The notes under the pieces: generated by a model | What the model saw: only the letters and a program-made list of their open reading frames with translations | What the model was told of the DNA's origin: nothing | The model's database searches: none | Source: Gemmatimonadota bacterium | GTDB taxonomy: Bacteria; Gemmatimonadota; Gemmatimonadetes; Gemmatimonadales; GWC2-71-9 | Assembly: GCA_025357945.1 (NCBI GenBank) | Contig: JANYLJ010000057.1 | Span: 1 to 34,938, forward strand | Length of the DNA stretch: 34,938 nt | Direction of reading: 5' to 3' | Position numbers and translations under genes: made by a program | Shown here: positions 23,408-32,591 of the stretch, piece after piece | Layout of the letters: every line of letters starts with the position of its first letter | Position numbering within the stretch: position 1 is the first letter of the stretch

Positions 23408-25555
23408 TCAGCTCCCCGGGTGATACACCCGCTCGGTGTGTCCCTTGAGCTGTGACGGGTAGAAGTACACGTCGCGCAGGTCGCCGGTGCTGTATCGCTT
23501 CGCCTGATCATTGAAGTGCGGCGACTCGGGGTCACCGCTCTCGCCGCCGGCGGTCACCGCTTTCGCGCGTACACTGTCGCCGAACTCCACCACCGCCACG
23601 AAACTATTGCCGCTCGTGCCGTAGATCTTCCTGGACCCGTTGTAGCTTCGCGCAGCAAACGAAGCGAGTGAGCCCCATGTCGCGGTGGTGAACGAAACGG
23701 GGACGCTCGGCGCAGCATCGTCGAACGGATGCACGATGTCGTCGGTGAGGCGCTGGAACCGGTTGATGTCGCCCCACCCGGTCTTCCAGGTGCCGAAGTC
23801 CGCGGTGAGCTTGTCCGATGCCGCGGCGAGCGCCTGCAGCATCTGGTCGGCCGAGGCGGCCGACACGCCGCCACCGTCACGCGCGGCGCGCCGTTGAATG
23901 TCGGATCCCCAGAACACCGCCAGCGACGTGGCAATCGACGTCGCCGACCAGCGCAGGTCCCAACCGCGCAACATGGCGATCTGCTCCGCCAGCTTCGCCT
24001 TGAGCGGATGGTCGGCCGGCGCGTCGTCCCACGCCTTGATCAGTGCCGTAATCGGCTTTTCGAACCAGGGCTGATAGCTGTCATATGCAGCCGCGCGGAG
24101 GCCATCGAGCGTGAAATCCTTCTTGTGCTCCAACACGCGGATGGCGTGCAATCCGCGGGCCGACTCGCCGCCCGATTCCACGTACACTGGAAAGTCCTTC
24201 TTCCTGGGGGAACTCGGCCCCGCCGCTGACCACGGCCAGTTGTTGGCGTTGTAGAGCCAGCCGCTGGCGGGGTTCAGCAGGTGTGGCGTTTCGTCGAGGG
24301 AGAGTACGCCCTTCCAGTCGGTCGCCGGATCGCTGCCATCCACCGGCCTGGTCCAGTCAACGGTGGTGTCGCGCCGGGGAATGAAGTTGCCGTGGAAGTA
24401 GGCGATGTTCCCCGACGCATCGGCAAAGATGGTGTTGTTCGACGAATTCGTGTGCAGTTCCATGGTCTGCCGGAACGCGCTGTAGTCCTTCGCCTTGGTA
24501 CGCGTGTAGGACTGCGTCAGCGCCTTCACCGGCTCCTGCATCAGCGCGGTGCTCACCCACTTGCCATTCAGCGCGCGGACGATCGGCCCGTGCTGCGAGT
24601 AATAGACGGTGAACTTCTTCGCCGCCATTCCGCTCGCGGTCTGGTACGGCACCGTGATCACCGCGGTCACAAAGGGTCGCTCTTCGTTGCCATACTTGTA
24701 GTAGAACCGGTCCCCCTTCTGCACCACGGTTTCGAGATACTCGTCCACGGCGTCTGCACCACTGGACGTGTGCATCCACCCGGCGTGCTCATTGAATCCC
24801 TGGTAGATGAAGAACTGCCCCCAGGTGGCGGCGCCATACGCGTTGAGCCCCTCATCGCTCGTCATCTGCAATTCGGCGCGAAAGAAGAACGAGGTGTGGG
24901 GGTTGATCAGCAGCAGCGCGTGGTGCGCGACGGTATTCGCTGGCGCTACGGCGGCGCCGTTCGATCCACCTGGTTCGGCGGGAAACTCACGCTCTTCAGC
25001 TGGTGGCGGCGAGGTCGCCGGGCCGGTGCCATAGAAGTTCTGTAACCCGCCGAGGTTCACCTTCTCGATGTCTCCGCCAATGCTCCCCTCGCTGAACGTG
25101 AGCGCCATCCACGGGTCAAAATGCTTGATCACCCTCGGCGTCACCTTGGGATGTCCGGCGAGGTAGTAGTTCAACCCGTCGGCCCACGCCTCCATCAGCG
25201 TCTTCAACCACGGCGGACTCGTCGCGTACTTCGCCTTCATCGAGTCGGGGTTGATGAACAGCTTCATCCGCAGGTCGCGCCACACCTCACTCTCACCCTC
25301 GGCCTCCGCGAGCTGCCCCATTGAATTGATGTAGTTGGTTTCCACCCGATTGAAGTCGTCCTCCGCCTGGGCGTACACCATGCCGAACACCGCATCGGCG
25401 TCGGTCTTGCCGTGGACATGGGCGATCCCCCAGTCGTCGCGGATGATGGTGACGTTTCGGGCGCGCTGCTCCCAACGGACGGACTCAGGACTGTGAACGC
25501 CAAGAGCAGCCGGCGAAACAAACGCCGCTGCAAGGAGGAGAACGAGCTGCTTCAT
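23408..25555 (-). CDS. Penicillin acylase (S45)-family Ntn hydrolase
   Basis: The 715-residue precursor starts at the ATG ending at 25555 and has a signal peptide (KQLVLLLAAAFVSPAALG). The N-terminal nucleophile should be Ser198 in EPGGSNGAAV, where autocatalytic cleavage releases an alpha chain (about 20-197) and a beta chain. Family landmarks follow: the LLLINPHTSF strand, an HxGP-like segment (YYSQHGPIVRAL) and SSNNTIFADASGNIAYFHGNF. Members hydrolyse amide bonds in penicillins, acyl-homoserine lactones or aculeacin; substrate cannot be told here. Action in the periplasm is expected. It is divergent from the Asp-box protein gene, with about 90 bases between starts. Confidence 0.9.
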   Translation of the reverse strand: MKQLVLLLAAAFVSPAALGVHSPESVRWEQRARNVTIIRDDWGIAHVHGKTDADAVFGMVYAQAEDDFNRVETNYINSMGQLAEAEGESEVWRDLRMKLFINPDSMKAKYATSPPWLKTLMEAWADGLNYYLAGHPKVTPRVIKHFDPWMALTFSEGSIGGDIEKVNLGGLQNFYGTGPATSPPPAEEREFPAEPGGSNGAAVAPANTVAHHALLLINPHTSFFFRAELQMTSDEGLNAYGAATWGQFFIYQGFNEHAGWMHTSSGADAVDEYLETVVQKGDRFYYKYGNEERPFVTAVITVPYQTASGMAAKKFTVYYSQHGPIVRALNGKWVSTALMQEPVKALTQSYTRTKAKDYSAFRQTMELHTNSSNNTIFADASGNIAYFHGNFIPRRDTTVDWTRPVDGSDPATDWKGVLSLDETPHLLNPASGWLYNANNWPWSAAGPSSPRKKDFPVYVESGGESARGLHAIRVLEHKKDFTLDGLRAAAYDSYQPWFEKPITALIKAWDDAPADHPLKAKLAEQIAMLRGWDLRWSATSIATSLAVFWGSDIQRRAARDGGGVSAASADQMLQALAAASDKLTADFGTWKTGWGDINRFQRLTDDIVHPFDDAAPSVPVSFTTATWGSLASFAARSYNGSRKIYGTSGNSFVAVVEFGDSVRAKAVTAGGESGDPESPHFNDQAKRYSTGDLRDVYFYPSQLKGHTERVYHPGS

Positions 25556-25645
25556 GGCTGGGCCTGTATCCGTGAGGGGGCAACGCGCATATTCTTGGTC
25601 ACTACGCCACATTCCTGCGTCGGCATTTTAATCAGGACGGACTCC

Positions 25646-28600
25646 GTGCGCACCGCCATCTCACGCGTCACCCTGGCCATTGTCTGCCTCGCCGCCGCGG
25701 TCCAGCTCGCATCGGCGCAATCCCCCAGGACGTACGCCGGCATGCACTGGCGAACGATCGGCCCCACCAGGGCCGGTCGGGCGCGGGCGCTGGCCGGGGT
25801 GCCGAGCCAGCCGAACGTCTTCTACATCGGCTTCGACAACGGCGGCGTCTGGCGCTCGACCGACTACGGTTCCAATTGGGAACCGCTCTTCGACCAGGCG
25901 CCCACCGGCTCAATCGGGGCAATCGCGGTCGCCGCCAGCGACCCCAACATCATCTATGTCGGCACCGGGGCCGGGATCATCCGTCCCGACCTCGCCGTGG
26001 GCGACGGCATCTACAAGTCCACTGACGCCGGGAAGAGCTGGACCCACCTCGGCCTGTTCGACACGCAGATGATCGCAATGATCGATGTCGACCCCAAGGA
26101 TCCGAACCGACTCTTCGTTGCCGCACTGGGCCACCCATACGGCCCGAACGCGGAACGCGGTATTTTCCGCTCGACCGATGGCGGCACGACCTTTCAGAAG
26201 GTGTTGTACAAGGACGAGTATACCAGCGGCAACGACGTCCGCCTCGACCCGAGCAATTCAAACATCGTCTACGCCGCGATGTGGGAACAACAGCAGAGCT
26301 TCATCGAAGGCGGCGGTTTTGGCGATGCGGCGAACGGCATCTTCAAGTCCACCGACGGCGGCACGACATGGACGCACCTCACCGAAGGACTTCCGGCAGT
26401 CGGCCAGGCGAACCTGGCCATCGCACCGAGTAATAGCCGGGTGATCTACGCGGTGGTTGGTGGAGCCGCGGGCGGCGGACGTGGTGGCGGAGACGGTCGT
26501 GGCACCGGGCTCTACAAGTCGCGGGATGGTGGCGAGCACTGGTTCCTCGCGGTCGACGACCCGAACGCACCAGCCGCGGTACCGCCGCGGACGGCGGACG
26601 CGCGGCCGATGGGGCGGATTGGCGGCGGTGATCTCCCCACGATCGCGGTGGATCCGAAAAACGAAAACGTCGTCTACAGTTCGTCGACGGTATTGTGGCG
26701 CACCGAGGACGGCGGCCTGACCTGGTCGGCGGTGCGCGGCGCGCCGGGTGGCGATGACTACCAGAAGACATGGATCAATCCCGACAACCCCGACATCATC
26801 CTGGTCGTGTCGGATCAGGGCGGCGTCGTGTCGGGCAATCGCGGCAAGTCATGGAGCAGCTGGTACAACCAGCCCACGGCGGCGATGTATCACGTCACGA
26901 CCGACAATGCGTTCCCGTACCTGGTGTGCGGTGGCCAGCAGGACTCCGGCTCCGCGTGTGTGGCGAGTCGTTCGATGGACGGTGAGATCACCTTCCACGA
27001 CTGGCACCCGGTCAATCTGCAGGAATACGGCATCGCGGCACCCGATCCGAAGAATCCCGACATGGTTTTCGGGAGCGAGCGCACCAACGTTTCGCTGTAC
27101 AACCGCAAGACGGCGCAGACCTCGACCGTCGGGCCGGACGCGAGCGCGCGGACGCCTGACTTCAACCGCAACGTCCGCACGATGCCGATCGTCTGGTCGC
27201 CGGTGAACGCCGATGTGCTGTTCTATGCATCCAACGCTGTCTGGAAGACGGTTGATCGCGGACACAGCTGGAGCCGGATCTCCCCGGATCTCGCACGCGC
27301 CACGTGGGCCGTGCCCGCCAGTGCTGGCAAGTACGCCAGCGGCGTGGTGCCGGCGCCGCAGGGCTCGATCACCGCGCTGGCCGCATCACCGAAGAGCGTC
27401 AACGTGCTCTGGGCCGGCACCGATGACGGCAACATTCAGGTGACGATGAACGGTGGCGCCACGTGGCACGACGTCACGCCGACCGGGATCACGCCGTGGA
27501 CGCGCATCTTCAATATGGAGGCCGGGCACTTCGACACGCTGACAGCCTATGCTGCGGCGAACACGCTGCGCGTGGACGATCTCAACCCGCACTTCTGGCG
27601 CACCCACGACGGCGGCAAGAGCTGGCGGGAGATCAACACCGGTATCGCACCGGGCGCGGTGGCGAACTCGATTCGTGAGGATCCGCGCACGCCGGGATTG
27701 CTCTACGCCGCCACCGACCTGCAGGTCTGGGTGTCGTTCGACGACGGCGATCACTGGCAGTCGCTCAAGCTCGACATGCCGGCGATCTCGGTGCGCGACA
27801 TTCAGGTGAAGGACGACAGCACCTGTCTCTGCGCCGACCTGGTGGCGGGCACCCACGGCCGGGGCTTCTGGATTCTGGACAATGTGACGCCGCTGCGTCA
27901 GGCTGCCGCCGCGATGGCCGCCGGCACCAACTATCTCTACCGCCCGGCGACCGCGGTGAGAATCCGGTTCGCCGGCAACGATCCGACGCCGTGGCCGCCG
28001 GAACTCCCGGCGGGCGAGAATCCGCCGCCGGGCGCGCTGCTCGACTACTACCTGGCAACCGACGCATCGCAGGTGACGCTCGAGGTGCTCGACCTGGCCG
28101 GGAACGTCGTGCGCTCCTACACCAGTGACGACAAGGCGCGCGATCCCGATCCGGCGCGCGACCCGGCGAATTACAACGAAATCTGCAAGCGCACGCCGAC
28201 CGCCGCGGACTGCGGCCTGCCGCTCTACTGGCCAGCGCCGTCGGTAGCGCTTTCGACACGGCAGGGGATGCACCGCTGGAACTGGGACATGCACTACGAC
28301 CCGATCGCGAGCAGCGGCGGCGGGGCGGGTGGTGCGGTCCCGCACCGCACCTATCCGGGCGTCAATTCGCCCTGGGCGCCACCCGGGGCGTACACCGTGC
28401 GGCTCACCGTGGACGGCAAGAGCACCACGCAACCGCTCACGTTGCGGCTCGATCCGCGGGTGAAGACGCCGGCACTGGCGTTGACGCAACTCGCGACGCT
28501 CACGCGCGAGATGTTCAACGGCGCCCGGAGCGCGCATGCCGCCTACACCGACGCCCGCGCGTTGGTGGCGCAGCTCGACAAGATACCTGGCGCCGACATC

Positions 28601-28915
28601 GGTGCCTTCAAGGCGAAGGTCGATTCGCTGGCGCCGGCGGCGGCCCCGGGCAGCGGTGGACGTGGTGGTCGTGGTGGTGCGGCAGTCGCGACTGCAGCGC
28701 CGACGCTCGAAGGAGTGAGCATGGCGATGCTGGCGGCAGCAATGTCGATGCAGAGCGCGGAGGTGTTACCGACGGCAACTCAGGTTGCGGCGTGTGCTCG
28801 CGCGCGAAGCCAACTCCGCGGCGTGATGCCAAGGTGGAATGCCCTCAAGACGACCAAACTGGCGGCACTCAACGCCCGGCGAAAGGCGGCGGGCCAGCCG
28901 GTGGTGGGCCAGTAG
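25646..28915 (+). CDS. Exported Asp-box (BNR/sortilin VPS10-like) repeat protein
   Basis: The 1089-residue protein has a signal peptide (RTAISRVTLAIVCLAAAVQLASA). About ten Asp-box motifs S/T-x-D-x-G-x-x-W follow, for example WRSTDYGSNW, YKSTDAGKSW, FRSTDGGTTF, FKSTDGGTTW, YKSRDGGEHW, WRTEDGGLTW, WKTVDRGHSW and WRTHDGGKSW. These mark a seven- to ten-bladed beta-propeller like VPS10/sortilin or xyloglucanase-type BNR proteins; no catalytic residues stand out. The C-terminal third has a beta-sandwich-like part (VTLEVLDLAGNVVRSYTSDD) and a helical tail with a GGRGGRGG run. I start at GTG 25646 (AGGACGG five bases upstream); the longer open frame begins within the divergent acylase gene. Function is unknown. 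Confidence 0.88.
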   Translation: MRTAISRVTLAIVCLAAAVQLASAQSPRTYAGMHWRTIGPTRAGRARALAGVPSQPNVFYIGFDNGGVWRSTDYGSNWEPLFDQAPTGSIGAIAVAASDPNIIYVGTGAGIIRPDLAVGDGIYKSTDAGKSWTHLGLFDTQMIAMIDVDPKDPNRLFVAALGHPYGPNAERGIFRSTDGGTTFQKVLYKDEYTSGNDVRLDPSNSNIVYAAMWEQQQSFIEGGGFGDAANGIFKSTDGGTTWTHLTEGLPAVGQANLAIAPSNSRVIYAVVGGAAGGGRGGGDGRGTGLYKSRDGGEHWFLAVDDPNAPAAVPPRTADARPMGRIGGGDLPTIAVDPKNENVVYSSSTVLWRTEDGGLTWSAVRGAPGGDDYQKTWINPDNPDIILVVSDQGGVVSGNRGKSWSSWYNQPTAAMYHVTTDNAFPYLVCGGQQDSGSACVASRSMDGEITFHDWHPVNLQEYGIAAPDPKNPDMVFGSERTNVSLYNRKTAQTSTVGPDASARTPDFNRNVRTMPIVWSPVNADVLFYASNAVWKTVDRGHSWSRISPDLARATWAVPASAGKYASGVVPAPQGSITALAASPKSVNVLWAGTDDGNIQVTMNGGATWHDVTPTGITPWTRIFNMEAGHFDTLTAYAAANTLRVDDLNPHFWRTHDGGKSWREINTGIAPGAVANSIREDPRTPGLLYAATDLQVWVSFDDGDHWQSLKLDMPAISVRDIQVKDDSTCLCADLVAGTHGRGFWILDNVTPLRQAAAAMAAGTNYLYRPATAVRIRFAGNDPTPWPPELPAGENPPPGALLDYYLATDASQVTLEVLDLAGNVVRSYTSDDKARDPDPARDPANYNEICKRTPTAADCGLPLYWPAPSVALSTRQGMHRWNWDMHYDPIASSGGGAGGAVPHRTYPGVNSPWAPPGAYTVRLTVDGKSTTQPLTLRLDPRVKTPALALTQLATLTREMFNGARSAHAAYTDARALVAQLDKIPGADIGAFKAKVDSLAPAAAPGSGGRGGRGGAAVATAAPTLEGVSMAMLAAAMSMQSAEVLPTATQVAACARARSQLRGVMPRWNALKTTKLAALNARRKAAGQPVVGQ

Positions 28916-28940
28916 ACGCGAGGCGGCAGCCGCGCGCCAC

Positions 28941-29001
28941 GAGCCCCTGGGGTAGCCTCGGCGAGAACGTGAGGTTCCGCACCGAGTCTACCCCAGGGCT
29001 C
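28941..29001. terminator. Long multi-part hairpin between convergent genes
   Basis: GAGCCCCTGGGGTAG (28941-28955) pairs with CTACCCCAGGGCTC (28988-29001) with one unpaired C. Inside, CTCGG (28957-28961) pairs with CCGAG (28982-28986), and GAAC/GTTC closes a small inner loop. On the plus strand the stem is followed a few bases later by TTTT (29008-29011), fitting a terminator for the Asp-box gene. The size and nested design are more than a simple terminator needs and may mark a dispersed repeat. Confidence 0.65.
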
Positions 29002-29009
29002 ACGGCCTT

Positions 29010-31013
29010 TTACGGCTGCCCTTTCGCCAGGTCACCGACCGCGGTGGCAAGCATATGCGCCTTGGGCTTGTCGGCCGCTCCGTCCGCGTTCTTGCGCAGT
29101 CGTGTCGCAAGCTGCGACAGTGCGTCATGCCGTGCCTGTCCCGACGTCCGTTCCGCTCCCGCCAGCGCGGTCCGTGCGGTGGCAATTTTTCCGGACGCGA
29201 GCCCGTTCGACCGTTCAAGCTGATCAAGGTACGCCCGTGCCAGCGCGAAGCTCGCCGGCCAGACAAACCTCGGTTGGTCCTGCACATTCAACTGGTCGAA
29301 GCGCACCGTCTTGGCGGCGTCGATCTCGTTCTGCGAGATCAGGCCGCTCGGCGTCAATGCAAAGACGTCGAGCCCACGCGCAATTTCGGAGCTCACAATG
29401 ACGCCGTTGTACCAGTAGGCGGACCAGGAGCCACCGGCGGCCATGTGGGTCGAGTCGATCGGGCCGCGATCGAAGAAGGCGATCTCCTTCGGGTGCGCCG
29501 CGTCGGTCCAGTCGAACACCGAGATGCCACCCTGATACCACGCCTGCGCCATCACGTCGCGCCCGGGAATCGGGATGAGCGAGCCGTTGTGGGCCACGCA
29601 GTTCTCGAACTTGGTCTGGGCTGCCGGCATCTTGTAGTAACTCTTGAACGTCAGCTTCCGGTCAACCAGGGAGAAGATCGCATCGGCGCCCCACTCCATC
29701 TTGTCGGTCGCGCGACACTTGGGCGCTCCGCCGCCGCCCCATTCATCCGAGAAGAGGATCTTGGTCCCGTCGTTGTTGAACGTGGCCGAGTGCCAGTAGG
29801 AGAAGTTGGAGTCGGCCACGGCGGCGATCCGCACCGGATGCGCTACGTCACGAATGTCGAGCAGCAGTCCGTAGCCACCGCACGCTCCGCCCGCGAGTCC
29901 GATCGCAGGGTAGACGGTGATGTCGTGACACTGGTCGGGCCCGGAGGGCTTGCCGCCGGCGTTCCCGCCAGTCATGATGTGAACCAGCGTCGGCAGGTAG
30001 GCGCGGAATGCGGCGCTGTCGGCCTTGGTTGGCGCGCCGGTGCCCTTCCGGGCCTTCACGATGCTGTCGAGCATCGGGTTGACGAACTGGGGTGGCAGGA
30101 CGAATTCCTGCGTGCCAAAAACCGCAACGAATGCACCTGCCTTGCGCGCCGCCGCCATTTCGGCGAGCTCGTCGGCCGCCTCGCCGTGCGTGGGTGGTGC
30201 GGCCAGGTCGCTGAAGATCCGCGGCGAGCTCACGATCGCTGCCTGCTCCGGATGCGCGAGCGGCACCTTGATCACCTCGATCCGGAAGTGCGCCGAGTTC
30301 GGGTCCTTGTCCAGGGCCGTATTCGAGCAGCCGGGAAGCTCAGTCGGCGACCGCACGCCGGCTGAACCCGAGACGTAGACGTAGACGTTGGCGTTGTCCT
30401 TCGGATCGGTCACCACGGTGTGGGTGTGCGAACCGCGACACGTCTGCACACTGGTGACGTAGGTCGGGTGGCTGATGTCGGTGGCGTCAAAGATGCGAAT
30501 GCCGCGCAACCGGTCCTTGCTGACGGTGTCCCGAACACCCTGGGTCCCACAGTCGAGGCGCCCCGAGTTGGATTCACTGGATACGAACAGCAGGTTCTTG
30601 TAGACCGACACATCGCTCTGCGACGCCGGACAGAGATTGAACGCCTTCAGCGTCGGCCGGCTCGGCGTCGAGATGTCCCAGACCTGGTAGCCGTTGTAGT
30701 TCCCCTGGATCGCGTAATTGCCGGTAAACGCCAGGTCGGAGTTGGTGACGCCAACGAATTTCTCCGACGCTGGCGTGTTCGACAGCAGCGTCAGGTTCCA
30801 CGACGCCTCGGCGGCGCGTGCGAGAAAGACCTTACCGGTGGAGTCCACGCGACCGCCGCGAAGTCCGACGCGCGGGTCCGGCTTGGGCGCCGCGGTCGAC
30901 ATCGCTCCGCCACCGCCCGCCGTCGGGGTGGGTGCGCCGGTCGAAGACGTGTACGTGGCGCACGCCGCGAGCGCGAGCACGCCGACTACGAACAAATATC
31001 TGTACGATTTCAT
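29010..31013 (-). CDS. LVIVD-repeat-type lipoprotein
   Basis: The 667-residue lipoprotein has lipobox LALAAC, with Cys18 as lipidation site, then a Thr/Gly-rich linker. The body contains beta-propeller-like repeats of the LVIVD type: GYQVWDISTPSRPTLKAF, GIRIFDATDISHPTYVTSV, GLLLDIRDVAHPVRIAAV and GISVFDWTDAAHPKEIAFF, where x-x-D-x-x-x-P is the repeat core. Several cysteines (TCRGSH, DQCHD, KCRATD, ENCVAH) may form disulfides. The C-terminus (about 590-667) is helical. It starts two bases after the stop of the DUF305 gene, so the two are translationally coupled and their products probably act together at the envelope. Substrate unknown. Confidence 0.82.
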   Translation of the reverse strand: MKSYRYLFVVGVLALAACATYTSSTGAPTPTAGGGGAMSTAAPKPDPRVGLRGGRVDSTGKVFLARAAEASWNLTLLSNTPASEKFVGVTNSDLAFTGNYAIQGNYNGYQVWDISTPSRPTLKAFNLCPASQSDVSVYKNLLFVSSESNSGRLDCGTQGVRDTVSKDRLRGIRIFDATDISHPTYVTSVQTCRGSHTHTVVTDPKDNANVYVYVSGSAGVRSPTELPGCSNTALDKDPNSAHFRIEVIKVPLAHPEQAAIVSSPRIFSDLAAPPTHGEAADELAEMAAARKAGAFVAVFGTQEFVLPPQFVNPMLDSIVKARKGTGAPTKADSAAFRAYLPTLVHIMTGGNAGGKPSGPDQCHDITVYPAIGLAGGACGGYGLLLDIRDVAHPVRIAAVADSNFSYWHSATFNNDGTKILFSDEWGGGGAPKCRATDKMEWGADAIFSLVDRKLTFKSYYKMPAAQTKFENCVAHNGSLIPIPGRDVMAQAWYQGGISVFDWTDAAHPKEIAFFDRGPIDSTHMAAGGSWSAYWYNGVIVSSEIARGLDVFALTPSGLISQNEIDAAKTVRFDQLNVQDQPRFVWPASFALARAYLDQLERSNGLASGKIATARTALAGAERTSGQARHDALSQLATRLRKNADGAADKPKAHMLATAVGDLAKGQP

Positions 31014-31015
31014 CG

Positions 31016-31648
31016 TCAGTCCCGTGGAAGTGTGAAGAGCATCTTCTGCATGCGATCGATCTCGGTGGTCTGGTCGACGTTCACATCGGAGGCGAACTTG
31101 AAGATCGCCTCATCCTGGCCGGCGCCGGTGGTGCCGAAAAGTTGCGCCACCATGTTGACCGCGCCCTGGTGGTGCTGGATCATGAAGGTCAGGAACCGGT
31201 GATCGAACTCGGTCCCCGTCGCCGCGTCCAGCTGCTTCATCTGCTCGTCGCTGAGCATTCCCGGCATCAGCATTTCGTGCTCGATGCCGTGCATCGTCAT
31301 TTTCATCGGCCCAGCCGTCGCCTCTGGCACCGGCTGGTGCCGGTCATTGAGCCAGTTTTGCATCAGCGTGATCTCATCGGTCTGGGCATTGATGATCCGC
31401 TCACAGAGGACGCGCACTGACTTGCTCGCGCCGTGCGTCGGTGCCCAGCCGGCCATCACGATCGCCTGGGCGTGGTGGCCGATCATACCGGAAATGAAGT
31501 GGATATCGGCGTCGGTATATGGATATCGGCCGGGAAAGATAGCATTGGCGGCGGTCGAGTCCTGGGCCGCCGCCGGACGTTGCACGCCTGAGACGGTGAC
31601 AACGCTCAGCAACAGGGTCGTCCAGATGGGTAATGCTGACCGGTTCAT
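31016..31648 (-). CDS. DUF305 exported protein
   Basis: The 210-residue protein has a signal peptide (to about Ala28, AAAQ). Two DUF305 helical hairpins follow, each with a paired-histidine signature: FISGMIGHHAQAIVMA (HH 58-59) and FLTFMIQHHQGAVNMV (HH 159-160). Between them lies a Met/His-rich segment (MKMTMHGIEHEMLMPGM, about 115-131) that looks able to bind copper. DUF305 proteins often occur near copper or heavy-metal genes; their chemistry is not established to my knowledge. GAGGGA seven bases before the ATG supports the start. It leads the two-gene unit with the LVIVD lipoprotein and lies 89 bases downstream of the arsenic operon. Confidence 0.88.
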   Translation of the reverse strand: MNRSALPIWTTLLLSVVTVSGVQRPAAAQDSTAANAIFPGRYPYTDADIHFISGMIGHHAQAIVMAGWAPTHGASKSVRVLCERIINAQTDEITLMQNWLNDRHQPVPEATAGPMKMTMHGIEHEMLMPGMLSDEQMKQLDAATGTEFDHRFLTFMIQHHQGAVNMVAQLFGTTGAGQDEAIFKFASDVNVDQTTEIDRMQKMLFTLPRD

Positions 31649-31737
31649 GGGACCGTCCCTCGATGTGCCATTTTGCCAACTACGATATTACGGCGGTGGT
31701 GTTTCGTTGGGAAGCGGGGCGTGTCGGCCTGGGTCCG

Positions 31738-32591
31738 TCATCCGACCCGGAGGGCGGCCGGGACCGGCGGGAAGAATCGCCGGTCCCCGAGCGCAACGTA
31801 CCCCAGCGCGATCAACGCTGGCACTTCGATGAGTGGCCCGACAACCGCCGCGAGTGCCTCCCCCGAACTGAGCCCGAAGGTCGCGACGGCCACCGCGATG
31901 GCAAGTTCGAAGTTGTTGCCGGCGGCGGTAAACGCGAGTGAAGCGCTCTCGGGATAGCCGAACCGGAGTCGCTTGGCGGGCAGCATCGACAGACCGAACA
32001 TCATCAGAAAGTACGTTGCCAGGGGTGCCGCGATTCGCAGCACGTCGAGCGGCCGTTGGAGAATGCGACTCCCCTGCATCGCGAACATCAGCACGATCGT
32101 GTATAGCAGGTCTAACAGCGCCGTCGGCCCGAACCGCGGCATGAAGACGCTGTCGTACCAAGCGCGAGGGAGTTCCAGATGAGCACCATCGCAATGCAGC
32201 GGGCGAGCCCGATCAGGATCAGTCCGTTCCGATAATTCGGCAGGTCGGGAAGGAAGAGCCACGCCAGGGCGAACATCAGGATCGGCCCGACGACCCAGTT
32301 GAGCACGAGCGACGTGCCGATCAGTCGCCCATTGCGCGCGTGTCGTCCGACCGCGTCGTAACGCACTTTCGCGAGCACCGGATACATCATCCAGAGCAGC
32401 CCGAATGCGATCGGGACCGACACGCCGGCGAGTTGCACTCGGTCGAGTTGCGCCCCGAGGCCCGGCCAGATCCGACCGATCCCCAAACCCAACGCCATCG
32501 CGCCGACGATCCAGAGCGGCAGGAACCGGTCGAGGAATGAGAGCTGTGCCGTCAGGCTGGTTCGGGTTGCTGGCGCCGGGCCAACGGTCAC
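31738..32591 (-). pseudogene. acr3: ACR3-family arsenite exporter, internal deletion plus frameshift
   Basis: Two frames together make a damaged ACR3. The first, from GTG at 32591, gives helices 1-4 and the arsenite-site cysteine in GLARCIAMVLIWNSLA. Near 32160 family similarity jumps to another frame, continuing AWYDSVFMPRFGPTALLDLLYTI and SASLAFTAAGNNFELAIAVAVATFG, normal for the C-terminal half. About 60-80 residues expected between WNxLA and WYxxxFxPRxGP (roughly two membrane helices) are absent. The total is about 284 codons, against about 345-400 in intact relatives. Neither frame alone gives a working transporter. The GTG overlaps the arsM stop by four bases (GTGA), so it once belonged to the operon. 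An assembly error is the main alternative. Confidence 0.8.

Noticed and set aside
27386-28537. 383-codon minus-strand frame within the Asp-box gene
   Set aside because: The plus strand carries regular Asp-box motifs here; the antisense frame is Arg/Val/His-rich and has no recognisable feature.
29055-30365. 436-codon plus-strand frame opposite the LVIVD lipoprotein
   Set aside because: The minus-strand lipoprotein has a lipobox and LVIVD repeats across this stretch; the antisense frame is low-complexity R/V/G.
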